Below, one piece after another: positions 37,844 to 47,396 of a DNA stretch of 64,000 nucleotides. Within the stretch, counting starts at the first letter, position 1. Every line of letters begins with the position of its first letter. Source of the DNA: Rossellomorea sp. AcN35-11 (lineage in GTDB: Bacteria > Bacillota > Bacilli > Bacillales > Bacillaceae_B); the NCBI GenBank assembly GCA_030388825.1, contig CP128835.1:2164001-2228000 (forward strand). Direction: 5' to 3'. The notes below the pieces were generated by a model. The model made no database searches and was not told where the DNA came from. It worked only from the letters and a program-made list of their open reading frames with translations. The translations under genes and the position numbers were made by a program.

Positions 37844-39196
37844 ATGTATACAATAGTCGTTGGTTTGAATTACAAAACGGCCCCTGTTGAGATTCGTGAG
37901 CGTTTATCATTCAATGAAACTGATCTTCCTTTAGCCATGAACGCATTGAAGGAAAAGAAGAGCATACTTGAAAATGTGATTGTTTCTACATGCAATAGAA
38001 CGGAAGTCTATGCTATAGTGGATCAGCTTCATACAGGTCGTTATTATATTAAAGATTTCTTATCTCAATGGTTTGATATAGATAAAGAGGAGTTCACGCC
38101 CTATCTTTTCATTTATGAACAAGAAGGAGCAGTTGAACACCTTTTTAAGGTTGCGTGTGGATTGAATTCAATGGTACTCGGGGAAACGCAGATCCTGGGG
38201 CAGATTCGATCGAGCTTTCTGAATGCACAGGAATCGGGTGCAACCGGTACAGTATTCAATCATTTGTTTAAGCAGGCCGTGACGGTTGCCAAGAAAGGGC
38301 ACTCGGAGACGGATATTGGGTCAAATGCTGTATCTGTCAGCTATGCAGCCGTTGAATTGGCGAAAAAAGTATTCGGCAGCCTGGATAAAAAGCATGTTCT
38401 GATCCTTGGTGCCGGTAAGATGGGGGAGCTGGCGATCCAAAATCTTCACGGCAGCGGTGCCACTAAGGTGACGGTCATTAATCGTACGTTTGAAAAAGCT
38501 CAAACCCTTGCAGAACGATTCAGCGGGAATGCCAAAACATTGCAGGAGCTTCAATGTGCCCTTGTAGAAGCCGACATTATGATCAGCTCTACGGGTGCAA
38601 AGGATTTCGTGATAACGAAAGAAATGATGTCCCATGTGGAAAGAATGAGAAAGGGTCGCCCTCTTTTCATGGTAGATATCGCTGTTCCCCGTGATCTCGA
38701 TCCTTCCATTGGAGAATTAGACAGTGTTTTCCTTTATGATATCGACGATTTAGAAGGCATCGTAGAGGCGAACCTCGCAGAGCGTAAAAAAGCGGCAGAG
38801 CAAATTGAACTCATGATTGAGTCTGAAATTGTGGCTTTTAAAGAATGGTTGAATATGCTGGGGGTTGTTCCTGTCATTTCAGCACTTCGTCAAAAAGCAC
38901 TTTCCATCCAAGCTGAAACGATGGAGAGTATTGAACGGAAAATGCCTGATTTAACGGATCGGGAGCGAAAAGTGTTGAACAAACATACAAAGAGTATCAT
39001 CAATCAGTTGCTAAAGGATCCGATTCTCCAGGCGAAGGAATTCGCAGGTCTTCCTGATGCCGAAGATAAGCTGGATTTATTCATCAATATCTTTAATATT
39101 GAACAACAGGTGCAAGAGCAGAAACAAGTGAAAGCAGCCAATGAAAAGACTGAGAGCGAGCGCAGCTTTATACCACAGCCTTCTTTTCAAGCATAA
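37844..39196 (+). CDS. hemA: Glutamyl-tRNA reductase
   Basis: The 450-residue protein opens with the catalytic domain ([31 protein letters not shown] with nucleophile Cys50). It continues with [13 protein letters not shown], the NADPH domain [16 protein letters not shown] and a helical dimerisation tail. It makes glutamate-1-semialdehyde from Glu-tRNA, the first committed step of haem synthesis. ATG 37844 gives the B. subtilis-like N-terminus; GTG 37835 is too close to the GGGGGTG site. First gene of hemAXCDBL. Confidence 0.96.
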   Translation: MYTIVVGLNYKTAPVEIRERLSFNETDLPLAMNALKEKKSILENVIVSTCNRTEVYAIVDQLHTGRYYIKDFLSQWFDIDKEEFTPYLFIYEQEGAVEHLFKVACGLNSMVLGETQILGQIRSSFLNAQESGATGTVFNHLFKQAVTVAKKGHSETDIGSNAVSVSYAAVELAKKVFGSLDKKHVLILGAGKMGELAIQNLHGSGATKVTVINRTFEKAQTLAERFSGNAKTLQELQCALVEADIMISSTGAKDFVITKEMMSHVERMRKGRPLFMVDIAVPRDLDPSIGELDSVFLYDIDDLEGIVEANLAERKKAAEQIELMIESEIVAFKEWLNMLGVVPVISALRQKALSIQAETMESIERKMPDLTDRERKVLNKHTKSIINQLLKDPILQAKEFAGLPDAEDKLDLFINIFNIEQQVQEQKQVKAANEKTESERSFIPQPSFQA

Positions 39197-39211
39197 GTGA
39201 GGTTAATGTCT

Positions 39212-40045
39212 ATGTTTGAACAAACGATGACCAGGCTGCACGAACTTATGATTGTTCTGTATGCTATTAGTATTCTCTTTTACTTTATAGATTTCTTAAA
39301 CAAAAACCGGAAGGCGAATATGTTTGCCTTCTGGTTACTTGCGATTGTTTGGATCCTTCAAACAATCTTTTTATTTCTATATATGATGAATACAGGTAGG
39401 TTCCCGGTCCTCACCATTTTCGAGGGGCTTTATTTTTATGCCTGGGTCCTCATTACCCTGTCACTTGTCATCAATAGATTATTAAGAGTGGACTTCACGG
39501 TGTTCTTCACCAATATACTGGGCTTCATCATCATGGCGATCCATACATTCGCTCCTGTCCAGGTAGAGTCTCAGGCCATGGCCGAGCAGCTCGTATCTGA
39601 GCTGCTGCTGATTCACATTACGATGGCCATCCTTTCATACGGGGCCTTTACATTATCCTTTGTGTTTTCCCTGCTCTACCTTCTGCAATTCAAACTGCTG
39701 AAGGAGAAAAAGTGGGGGCAGAGGTTATGGAGGATCAGCGATCTGTCCAAGCTTGAGAAGATTTCATACATCTTAAACTCCATTGGAGTGGCCATGCTTC
39801 TATTGAGCTTGATACTCGGTCTCCAATGGGCCTATATCAAGCTGCCTGATTTCACTTGGTATGATCCGAAAATAGTAGGTTCATTTATTCTATTAATTGT
39901 ATATAGCAGTTTTTTATATCTTCGCATTAAAAAGAATGTATTCGGTAAATCTCTAGCGTTTCTCAATGTTGCAACCTTCCTGATCATATTGATTAACTTT
40001 TTCTTGGGAAGTCGGTTGTCATCATTTCATTTTTGGTATTCATAA
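39212..40045 (+). CDS. hemX: HemX, cytochrome-assembly-like membrane protein
   Basis: The 277-residue membrane protein has about eight helices and belongs to the CcsA/CcmC-like family, with the conserved region [34 protein letters not shown] core and LGLQWAY. ATG 39212 ([13 protein letters not shown]) matches the B. subtilis HemX start and length. In B. subtilis HemX lowers HemA level. Lies 15 bp after hemA and overlaps the hemC leader. Confidence 0.93.
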   Translation: MFEQTMTRLHELMIVLYAISILFYFIDFLNKNRKANMFAFWLLAIVWILQTIFLFLYMMNTGRFPVLTIFEGLYFYAWVLITLSLVINRLLRVDFTVFFTNILGFIIMAIHTFAPVQVESQAMAEQLVSELLLIHITMAILSYGAFTLSFVFSLLYLLQFKLLKEKKWGQRLWRISDLSKLEKISYILNSIGVAMLLLSLILGLQWAYIKLPDFTWYDPKIVGSFILLIVYSSFLYLRIKKNVFGKSLAFLNVATFLIILINFFLGSRLSSFHFWYS

Positions 40046-40062
40046 GTTTTCAGGAGGTCATT

Positions 40063-40995
40063 ATGAGAAAAATCATTGTTGGATCAAGACGGAGTAAGTT
40101 AGCACTGACACAAACGAATTGGGTGATCAAACAGTTGCAGGCACTGGATCCCTCTTACGAATTCGAAGTGAAGGAAATCGTCACAAAAGGGGATCAGATA
40201 CTTGATGTCACCCTTTCAAAAGTAGGCGGGAAAGGCTTGTTTGTAAAAGAAATCGAACAGGCGATGATGGATGAAGAGATCGATATGGCCGTACACAGTA
40301 TGAAGGATATGCCTGCAGTTCTGCCAGAAGGGCTGACAATCGGATGTATTCCTGAACGTGAGGATCACCGTGATGCCTTCATCAGTAAAGATCATGTGGG
40401 CCTTAAAGACTTGCCTTCCGGATCCATCGTCGGCACCAGCAGTCTGCGCCGGGGGGCACAGATTTTATCCGTGCGCCCGGATCTTGAAATCAAATGGATC
40501 CGTGGAAATATCGATACGCGTTTAACGAAGCTTCAGAACGAGGATTACGATGCGATTATCCTTGCAGCAGCCGGATTATCCCGGATGGGCTGGACTTCGG
40601 ATGTCGTCACGGAATTCCTTGATCCTGACCTGTGCCTGCCTGCAGTCGGTCAAGGAGCATTGTCCATTGAATGCAGGGAAAGTGATGGGGAAGTCCTTGA
40701 GCTCCTTTCCAAGTTTGCTTGTGAAGAGACAACCAAAACGGTTACGGCAGAAAGAGCGTTCCTTCACAAAATGGAAGGTGGATGTCAGGTGCCGATTGCC
40801 GGGTTCGCCGAGCTTAAAGAAAATGGGGAAATCGCTTTGACAGGGCTTGTCGCTTCACCTGATGGAAAAACGATCTACAAAGAGTTCATGGTGGGCAGGG
40901 ACCCGGTTGAAGTAGGGGAACAAGTGGCTGAAAGTCTGACAAAACAGGGCGCGAAAGCACTTATCGATCAGGTGAAAGAGGAGCTTGATCAATAA
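40063..40995 (+). CDS. hemC: Hydroxymethylbilane synthase (porphobilinogen deaminase)
   Basis: The 310-residue protein has [52 protein letters not shown] and the dipyrromethane cofactor-Cys segment [10 protein letters not shown]. It polymerises four porphobilinogens. ATG 40063 follows CAGGAGG. It overlaps hemD by one base. Confidence 0.97.
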   Translation: MRKIIVGSRRSKLALTQTNWVIKQLQALDPSYEFEVKEIVTKGDQILDVTLSKVGGKGLFVKEIEQAMMDEEIDMAVHSMKDMPAVLPEGLTIGCIPEREDHRDAFISKDHVGLKDLPSGSIVGTSSLRRGAQILSVRPDLEIKWIRGNIDTRLTKLQNEDYDAIILAAAGLSRMGWTSDVVTEFLDPDLCLPAVGQGALSIECRESDGEVLELLSKFACEETTKTVTAERAFLHKMEGGCQVPIAGFAELKENGEIALTGLVASPDGKTIYKEFMVGRDPVEVGEQVAESLTKQGAKALIDQVKEELDQ

Positions 40996-41786
40996 TGAAG
41001 GGGAAAGGGCCTTTAGAACATGTAAAGGTTTTGATTACCCGCGGCAATGAGGGGTCCAGTGAAACGGCCTCCCTCATTGAAGACGTGGGAGGGGTTCCGG
41101 TGGTGGTGCCTCTCCTTCATTTTCAACCCCATGAAGACAAATGGGAAACAAATCTTCAGTCAACATTACATACGTATGAATGGATCATCTTCACCAGTAA
41201 AAATGGAGTAAAATTCTTTCTGAAGGCATTAAAAAGATTGGAGCTTGATCTGTCTTCTTTTTCAGGGAAGTTTGCTGCAGTCGGCAGTAAAACCTCTCAT
41301 TACTGCAAGAGATATGGCATTCCTGTTTCCTTTGTTCCTGATCACTTTACAGGTGATGACTTTGCAGAGGAATTCATTTCTAAAGTAAAGCCTTCAGGTA
41401 ACATCCTGATTCCAAAAGGGAACCTGGCAAGAAACGTCATCGCTTCATCATTAATCTCTGCAGGTGCCTCATGCCAGGAGTGGATCGTCTATGAAACAGT
41501 CCTTCCTGCAAATAGCATCGACAAGGTAAAGAGAATCATTGATGAAGGGCAAATAGATATTATTACCTTCACCAGCTCGTCAACGGTCCACCATTTCATG
41601 AAGGTGGTCGATCTCTATTCCCTGCATGATAACATTCAGGATATTCCCATTGCCGTGATCGGACCCATTACGAAAACAACGGCTGAACAGTACGGATTGG
41701 ATGTAAAAATCTGTCCAAGCATTTATACTGTGAATGAAATGGTGAATGAAATGAAAGAATTTATTTCAAACAGACCCGGAAAATAA
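40995..41786 (+). CDS. hemD: Uroporphyrinogen-III synthase
   Basis: The 263-residue two-domain HemD-fold protein is weakly conserved, as is usual. Landmarks are VLITRGNEG, WIIFTSKNGVKFFLKAL, KFAAVGSKTSHYCKRYG and DIITFTSSSTVHHF, plus VIGPITKTTAEQYG. It cyclises hydroxymethylbilane with ring-D inversion. Start overlaps the hemC stop. Confidence 0.94.
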   Translation: MKGKGPLEHVKVLITRGNEGSSETASLIEDVGGVPVVVPLLHFQPHEDKWETNLQSTLHTYEWIIFTSKNGVKFFLKALKRLELDLSSFSGKFAAVGSKTSHYCKRYGIPVSFVPDHFTGDDFAEEFISKVKPSGNILIPKGNLARNVIASSLISAGASCQEWIVYETVLPANSIDKVKRIIDEGQIDIITFTSSSTVHHFMKVVDLYSLHDNIQDIPIAVIGPITKTTAEQYGLDVKICPSIYTVNEMVNEMKEFISNRPGK

Positions 41787-41810
41787 TTGATCACTCAGGA
41801 GGTATAAGCA

Positions 41811-42785
41811 ATGAAAGACCTGCATTTTAATCGTCACCGCCGTTTACGTCAAACCGAGCATATGCGTGCGTTAGTGAGGGAAACTCATTTAAGGAAAGAA
41901 GATTTAATTTACCCGTTGTTTGTGGTGGAAGGGGAAAATATTAAAAATGTTGTCCCTTCCATGCCTGGGGTGTTTCATATCTCCCTTGATAATTTGAAAG
42001 CCGAAATGGATGAGGTGGTTTCCCTTGGAATCAAATCCATTATCCTATTTGGTGTTCCGGCTGAAAAAGATGAAGTCGGCTCACAAGCGTATCATGACCA
42101 TGGTATCGTTCAGAAGGCTACCCGATTTGTAAAGAATCATTATCCCGAGCTCGTGGTCATTGCCGATACTTGTTTATGCCAATACACAAGTCACGGACAT
42201 TGCGGCATCGTGAAGGATGGCCAGGTACTCAATGATCCAACCCTTGACCTATTAGCGAAAACAGCTGTCAGCCAAGTGGAAGCAGGGGCCGATATCATTG
42301 CTCCTTCCAATATGATGGATGGATTCGTTGCAGCGATCCGCCATGGACTGGACGAAGCGGGCTACCATGATGTGCCGATCATGTCGTATGCCGTTAAGTA
42401 CTCTTCAAGCTTCTATGGCCCATTCCGTGATGCAGCACATTCCACACCGCAATTCGGAGACCGGAGAACGTATCAGATGGACCCTGCCAATCGCCTGGAA
42501 GCAATAAGGGAGGCACAGTCCGACATGGAAGAAGGAGCGGACTTCTTAATCGTGAAACCTGCCCTTTCTTATTTGGATATCATGAGGGAAGTGAAGGACC
42601 GTTTTAATGCTCCTGTTGTCGCTTATAATGTTAGTGGAGAGTACAGCATGGTGAAGGCAGCTGCCCAAAACGGCTGGGTGAACGAACAGGAAATCGTGAT
42701 GGAAAAGCTGACAAGCATGAAGCGTGCAGGTGCAGACCTCATCATTACGTATTTCGCAAAAGATGTAGCGAATTGGTTATCCTAA
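41811..42785 (+). CDS. hemB: Delta-aminolevulinic acid dehydratase (porphobilinogen synthase)
   Basis: The 324-residue protein has the metal-binding region [15 protein letters not shown], the Schiff-base lysines in [21 protein letters not shown] and [10 protein letters not shown], and YNVSGEYSM. It condenses two aminolevulinates into porphobilinogen. Ribosome site AGGAGG 8 nt before ATG. Fifth gene of the haem operon. Confidence 0.97.
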   Translation: MKDLHFNRHRRLRQTEHMRALVRETHLRKEDLIYPLFVVEGENIKNVVPSMPGVFHISLDNLKAEMDEVVSLGIKSIILFGVPAEKDEVGSQAYHDHGIVQKATRFVKNHYPELVVIADTCLCQYTSHGHCGIVKDGQVLNDPTLDLLAKTAVSQVEAGADIIAPSNMMDGFVAAIRHGLDEAGYHDVPIMSYAVKYSSSFYGPFRDAAHSTPQFGDRRTYQMDPANRLEAIREAQSDMEEGADFLIVKPALSYLDIMREVKDRFNAPVVAYNVSGEYSMVKAAAQNGWVNEQEIVMEKLTSMKRAGADLIITYFAKDVANWLS

Positions 42786-42840
42786 TTGGTGGAAAGTTCC
42801 TGTAAGGATGACAGATAGATCACTAAAGGAGGAATCCGTA

Positions 42841-44133
42841 TTGCGTTCATATGAGAAATCGAAGAAAGCGTTCAAAGAAGCAGTAAAACTGATGCCCGGT
42901 GGAGTGAACAGCCCCGTGCGTGCATTTAAATCCGTAAAGATGGATCCTATTTTCATGGAAAGAGGGAAGGGTTCTAAAATTTTCGATATCGATGGAAATG
43001 AATACATCGACTACGTTCTATCATGGGGACCATTGATTCTTGGTCACAGCAATGACCGTGTGGTTGAATCCATCAAGAAAGTCGCTGAAAATGGGACGAG
43101 TTTCGGAGCTCCGACGGAGATCGAAAACAAGCTTGCCGAGCTTGTCATCGAGAGAGTACCGAGTATCGAAGTGGTGCGGATGGTATCTTCCGGAACGGAA
43201 GCAACGATGAGTGCCCTTCGTCTGGCCCGGGGATACACAGGCCGTAATAAAATCATCAAGTTTGAAGGATGTTACCACGGACATGGAGACTCTTTATTGA
43301 TCAAAGCAGGATCAGGTGTAGCAACTCTTGGGCTGCCTGACAGTCCGGGGGTCCCTGAAGGTGTGGCACAAAATACGATCACGGTTCCCTATAATGATTT
43401 AGAGAGCATTCGATATGCCTTTGAACAATTCGGTGATGACATTGCAGGCGTCATCGTCGAGCCTGTCGCAGGAAATATGGGTGTCGTTCCGCCGCAGCCA
43501 GGATTCCTGAAAGGGCTTCGGGAAATCACTGAAAACAATGGAGCCTTGCTGATCTTCGATGAAGTCATGACCGGATTCCGTGTCGGCTATGGTTGCGCAC
43601 AAGGCTTTTATAATGTAACGCCTGATTTAACCTGTCTAGGAAAAGTCATCGGCGGAGGACTTCCGGTGGGAGCGTACGGTGGTAAAGCTGAAATCATGGA
43701 GAGAATTGCTCCAAGCGGCCCGATTTATCAAGCGGGGACCCTCTCTGGGAATCCGTTGGCCATGACGGCTGGATATGAAACCCTTAGCCAGTTGACACCA
43801 GAAACGTACGAAGAGTTTGCCCGTAAAGCAGACCGCCTGGAAGAAGGCTTAAAGAAAGCGGCCGAAAAGCATCATATCCCTCACGTCGTTAACCGTGCAG
43901 GTTCCATGATCGGAATTTTCTTTACAAATGAAGAAGTGACCAATTACGAAGGGGCAAAGTCGTCGGACCTTGATATGTTTGCCGATTACTATCGTGAAAT
44001 GGCCCATGAAGGGGTATTCCTGCCACCTTCCCAATTTGAAGGACTTTTCCTGTCTACTGCCCATACAGATGAAGACATTGAAAAGACCCTTGAGGCAGCT
44101 GAAAAAGCGTTTGAAAAGATAAGTAAAAAGTAA
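42841..44133 (+). CDS. hemL: Glutamate-1-semialdehyde 2,1-aminomutase
   Basis: The 430-residue PLP enzyme shows [65 protein letters not shown], and the PLP lysine in [20 protein letters not shown] 42841 is chosen for the AAAGGAGGA site (42825-42833) and [12 protein letters not shown]-terminus, giving exactly the B. subtilis length. It converts the HemA product to aminolevulinate. Last gene of hemAXCDBL; ysxD is absent downstream. Confidence 0.97.
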   Translation: MRSYEKSKKAFKEAVKLMPGGVNSPVRAFKSVKMDPIFMERGKGSKIFDIDGNEYIDYVLSWGPLILGHSNDRVVESIKKVAENGTSFGAPTEIENKLAELVIERVPSIEVVRMVSSGTEATMSALRLARGYTGRNKIIKFEGCYHGHGDSLLIKAGSGVATLGLPDSPGVPEGVAQNTITVPYNDLESIRYAFEQFGDDIAGVIVEPVAGNMGVVPPQPGFLKGLREITENNGALLIFDEVMTGFRVGYGCAQGFYNVTPDLTCLGKVIGGGLPVGAYGGKAEIMERIAPSGPIYQAGTLSGNPLAMTAGYETLSQLTPETYEEFARKADRLEEGLKKAAEKHHIPHVVNRAGSMIGIFFTNEEVTNYEGAKSSDLDMFADYYREMAHEGVFLPPSQFEGLFLSTAHTDEDIEKTLEAAEKAFEKISKK

Positions 44134-44139
44134 TGTGGA

Positions 44140-44167
44140 AGCCGATCCTTTGGGGTCGGCTATTTTT
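44140..44167 (+). terminator. Terminator after the haem operon
   Basis: AGCCGATCC (44140-44148) with GGGTCGGCT (44153-44161), one T-G pair, then ATTTTT. Confidence 0.83.
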
Positions 44168-44306
44168 AATAGGTAGAAAAAAGTCTAATTTTATAGAGCA
44201 TCTTTCCAAAAATGGATTGATAAATCGAAATGAGTGTCTTTTATCCGGGATCCCCCATTTTTCTGAAGTGAAAATCCCTACACTCATACAACTTTTCGTT
44301 TTCCTA

Positions 44307-44335
44307 TCATAATCCTCTTTTCCGTTTCATAAAGT
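44307..44335 (+). promoter_or_regulatory. spoVID: Candidate SigE promoter of spoVID
   Basis: TCATAAT (44307-44313), 14-bp spacer, CATAAAGT (44328-44335), each one mismatch from the SigE consensus (KMATATT, CATACANT). spoVID is mother-cell expressed under SigE in B. subtilis. Confidence 0.5.
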
Positions 44336-44389
44336 GATAATGGCATTGTTTATTATTTCATTGTTTGGAACCTGAAAGGAGGAATTTCT

Positions 44390-45559
44390 TTGTCGCAAGA
44401 ACAACAATCGTGTTTGCGATTTTCTTTGGAAGAATCAATTTGGTTTAAAAAAGGACAGGAAGTTGAAGAATTGCTATCTATCTCCTTAGATCCTCATATA
44501 ACGATACAAGAACAAGAGCAGTACGTACTTATCAGGGGAAGCCTGGATCTCTCCGGTGAATACTTACCCTCTTCCCCGAGAGACGAAGAAGAGGATGAGT
44601 TCGAAGCAGGAGGGAAGTTTGTACAAATTGTTGAAAAGAGGGAAAAAGGAGAGTATGAATTCGTCCACGGATTCCCTGTCGATGTGACGATCCCGAAAAA
44701 TCGTATCGCAAATTTGGGTGACATCGATGTGTTCGTTGAATCGTTTGATTACGTCGTCCCTGAAAATGCGTGCATAAAATTAAATGCGGATCTGACGATC
44801 ACCGGCATTTACGGGGAACAGCAGACTCATACGCCCCTTGAAGCTGAAAGTGAGAGAGAAGAAGAGTATGAGCCGCTTTACCGCTCGAGTGCCGTGGCAG
44901 AAGTAGAGGAAGCCGAGGAAGTCGAGACAGAGGAAGAACAGGAAGAAGAATATGAGTATGAAAGCTATGATGTTGAAGACGAAACGTCATACGATGAAGA
45001 TCGGGAAGATGAAGAGTTCCAGCCGTTTCAATTGGAAGGTAGGACACCTCCGGAAGAAGAGGATGAGGTGCCTGTACAGATTCAGTATGATGCCCAGCCT
45101 GCTGATTTCTATGAGGAAAATGATTTCCGTAAAGAAAACGTATTTGAATTACCTCAGCATGAACTGAGTGAATCATCAGAAGAACAGCCTGCAGAACCAA
45201 AGCCTGCCTATCCACCTAAGTACTCGCATCAGGAGGCGGAAGAAGAAGAATCTTCCTCCTCTTCATCGGCTGAAATGGAGGAAACCGCTGAAGAACAGGA
45301 AGAGAAGAAAAAGACGAAGGGCAAAAAGAAGTATGAGACCATATCCCTTACCGACTTCTTTGCGAGAAAAGAAGAGGAAAAGGGAGCCACATTAAGAGTA
45401 TGCATTGTCCAAGAAGGAGAGACCCTGGATTATATTGCGGAAAAGTATGATCTGACGATTCCTCAGCTATTGAGAGTCAATCAACTTGAAGCGAATCAGG
45501 ACGTGTATGTAGGGCAGGTTCTCTATATCCCTAAAAGCGAGTACGTCTTCAAGGGGTAA
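44390..45559 (+). CDS. spoVID: Spore coat morphogenetic protein SpoVID
   Basis: The 389-residue protein has a conserved N-terminal domain (LRFSLEESIWFKKGQEVEELLSISLDP...YVLIRGSLDLSGEYLP). A long, very acidic Glu-rich middle covers about residues 140-325, and a C-terminal LysM domain follows (VQEGETLDYIAEKYDLTIPQLLRVNQL...GQVLYIPKSEY). SpoVID drives encasement of the forespore by coat proteins. Shorter than the B. subtilis protein (about 575), mainly in the low-complexity region. TTG start at 44390 behind AAAGGAGGAA. Confidence 0.93.
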   Translation: MSQEQQSCLRFSLEESIWFKKGQEVEELLSISLDPHITIQEQEQYVLIRGSLDLSGEYLPSSPRDEEEDEFEAGGKFVQIVEKREKGEYEFVHGFPVDVTIPKNRIANLGDIDVFVESFDYVVPENACIKLNADLTITGIYGEQQTHTPLEAESEREEEYEPLYRSSAVAEVEEAEEVETEEEQEEEYEYESYDVEDETSYDEDREDEEFQPFQLEGRTPPEEEDEVPVQIQYDAQPADFYEENDFRKENVFELPQHELSESSEEQPAEPKPAYPPKYSHQEAEEEESSSSSSAEMEETAEEQEEKKKTKGKKKYETISLTDFFARKEEEKGATLRVCIVQEGETLDYIAEKYDLTIPQLLRVNQLEANQDVYVGQVLYIPKSEYVFKG

Positions 45560-45621
45560 AGGAAAAATAAAAAAGTCGCTCCCAGCTAAGAAGAGCGCAA
45601 TGGGAATAATAGGGAACATTG

Positions 45622-45662
45622 GGGCTGACACCAAATTCATTGGAGTTAGTCCGTTTTTTTTA
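45622..45662 (+). terminator. Terminator after spoVID
   Basis: GGGCTGACACCAA (45622-45634) with TTGGAGTTAGTCC (45640-45652), one mismatch and two G-T pairs, followed by T8. Confidence 0.82.
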
Positions 45663-45689
45663 GAAAAGTATTCTTAGAAGGTGAGAGGA

Positions 45690-46713
45690 ATGGTACAAAC
45701 GCTGGAGGGATTAAAGCCTGTCTTGCAGCCTTATGGGGTTGAACCTCATTTCGTCGAGAACTACGGTAAGATTTCGAAAGTATTTTCAAATAAAGGCACC
45801 CTGGGGGGTAAAGCAGCTCCCTGCGCAAAATGGGGTAGACTTCGTCAGGAATGTGCAATTCCTGTTTCAGAGGGGCTACAACCGGATTGTTCCGATTTAT
45901 CCTACCCTGGATGGGCGCTACGCGGTATGGAACGAAGGGTATTTATATTATTGCATGCCCTGGCTGTTGAATCAGGAACGGGAAGACCAGTTTGAAAAGC
46001 ATCAAAAGATGTTCAGGGAACTGGCGAGGCTTCACACCCTGTCCTCCCAGGAAGTGAAAATCGACAAAGAGGAGAGGGAATCTCACTACGAACAGCTGAC
46101 ATCCAGATGGGATAAAGAACAACAGTTTTTGGATGAGTATGTGGAAGCATGTGAGAAAACCATCTATATGTCTCCCTTTCAATTTCATTTCTGCATGTAT
46201 TATAAGGATGCTTCACAAGCATTGAAATTTTCACGGAAGATGCTTGATGAGTGGTATGAGGAAACGAAGGAGCTTGAAAAGGTAAGGACCGTCATTACTC
46301 ATGGAAAGGTGTCGACGGAACATTTTTTATTCGATGAAAGGGGATTGGGGTATTTCCATAACTTTGAGAATTCAAAGGTCGCTTCCCCGTTCCATGATCT
46401 CCTGCCCTTTTTGTCCAGAACCTTGAAAACGTATCCCAAGTATTATGAGGAATGTGTCGAGTGGCTTACTACCTACTTTCAGCACTTTACCGTCCGCAGC
46501 GAAGAGCGGCTCTTGTTCATGAGTTATCTCGCTTATCCCAGTTCCGTGATTGCCATTGTAGAAAAGTACTTCCATACCCCGAAGGATAAACGGAATGAAC
46601 GGAAATCCCTTAAGAAGCTTCAACGCCATTACTGGCTCTTGAAAAATACAGAATACGTGGTGATGCGTCTCGATGAAATGGAGAAAAAGAAGCAGGAGGC
46701 CGAAACGGAATAA
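45690..46713 (+). CDS. ysxE: YsxE, CotS-family spore coat protein (frame broken by an extra G)
   Basis: About 340 residues after repair; kinase-like fold of the CotS/YsxE family, next to spoVID as in B. subtilis. It starts MVQTLEGLKPVLQPYGVEPHF; the frame is lost in a six-G run at 45803-45808, where five give TLGVKQLPAQNGVDFVRNVQ. Later landmarks are YPTLDGRYAVW, MFRELARLHTLS, MSPFQFHFCMYY and THGKVSTEHFLFDERG. Probably a structural or assembly protein of the spore coat rather than an active kinase. Confidence 0.9.
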
Positions 46714-46716
46714 AAA

Positions 46717-46751
46717 AAGAACTGACGAAGGACTTCTGTCGTCAGTTCTTT
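46717..46751. terminator. Bidirectional terminator after ysxE
   Basis: AAAGAACTGAC (46717-46727) with GTCAGTTCTTT (46741-46751), flanked by A and T runs. It overlaps the stop codon of the convergent 62-residue gene. Confidence 0.85.
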
Positions 46752-46938
46752 AAATCCAATCAAAGTAAATGGCAAGCCCTATCCCGATGAACAGCGTCAA
46801 TAGAAGGACATCGAACGTGGTGGGAAGAAGGATGGTGCGGATCCCTTGAAAGATGGTAAAAGGTATGATGAATTGCTTACATATTAATCTGGCATTCCCC
46901 ATCCATTTCTGCAAGGTGTACTGGTTGATTTTTTTCAT
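46750..46938 (-). CDS. Small membrane protein of unknown function (62 residues)
   Basis: Minus-strand reading frame MKKINQYTLQKWMGNARLICKQF followed by FTIFQGIRTILLPTTFDVLLLTLFIGIGLAIYFDWI: a basic amphipathic N-terminus and one or two membrane segments. ATG with GAGTGG upstream. It sits convergent to ysxE in front of the valS leader. I do not recognise the family; composition and placement look like a real small gene rather than a shadow. Confidence 0.55.
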   Translation of the reverse strand: MKKINQYTLQKWMGNARLICKQFIIPFTIFQGIRTILLPTTFDVLLLTLFIGIGLAIYFDWI

Positions 46939-47052
46939 TATCGTCCACTCGCTTTCCTGGGTATATTCACTACTTTATCTTATGAACCCAGTGTGGAAAG
47001 GTGCCTATGTATAGGCGAAATGAATATTTTTCAATGAAATGGCCAATAATGA

Positions 47053-47080
47053 TTGACGAACGTTTATCTTATCCTATACT
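47053..47080 (+). promoter_or_regulatory. valS: SigA promoter of the valS leader
   Basis: TTGACG (47053-47058), 16-bp spacer, TATACT (47075-47080). Confidence 0.75.
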
Positions 47081-47099
47081 ATAATGAGTAAATAAATAG

Positions 47100-47352
47100 T
47101 TATTAAAAGCAATGAACAGGAAGAGTACATTGAGCCTTACGTTCAGAGAGGAAAATCGTTTGCTGAGAGATTTTCTGCGTTAAGACAATGGAAGGTCGCC
47201 TGGAGAGCTGTTTCTATGAAGTTCAGTAGTAGAAGCCGGTTAAATGCCGTTATTTTCGTCGAGAGTTCAGGAGGTCTATTTCTCCTGAAAAAAAAGGTGG
47301 TACCGCGAATGGAATCCTTCGTCCTTTTCACAGGACGGGGGATTTTTTATTT
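47100..47352 (+). ncRNA. T-box riboswitch upstream of valS
   Basis: The leader holds the T-box sequence AAGGTGGTACCGCG at 47294-47307, an upstream stem I region with AGAGAGG, and a terminator formed by AATCC-TTCGTCC and GGACGGGGGATT followed by TTTTTTAT (about 47312-47352). A GTC triplet in GAAGGTCGCC (47195-47197) is a plausible valine specifier. Uncharged tRNA-Val would favour the antiterminator and valS expression. Confidence 0.92.
47312..47352 (+). terminator. Terminator of the valS T-box
   Basis: AATCC and CGTCC pair with GGACG and GGATT, followed by a T-rich tract; the competing antiterminator uses the T-box sequence just upstream. Confidence 0.85.
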
Positions 47353-47396
47353 TTTTTGAAAAGTGTACTTATTCACACAATGTAGGAGGAAATCAC

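Noticed and set aside
44799..45395. Reading frames on both strands inside spoVID
   Set aside because: They are products of the Glu-codon-rich low-complexity region of spoVID and have no start signals.
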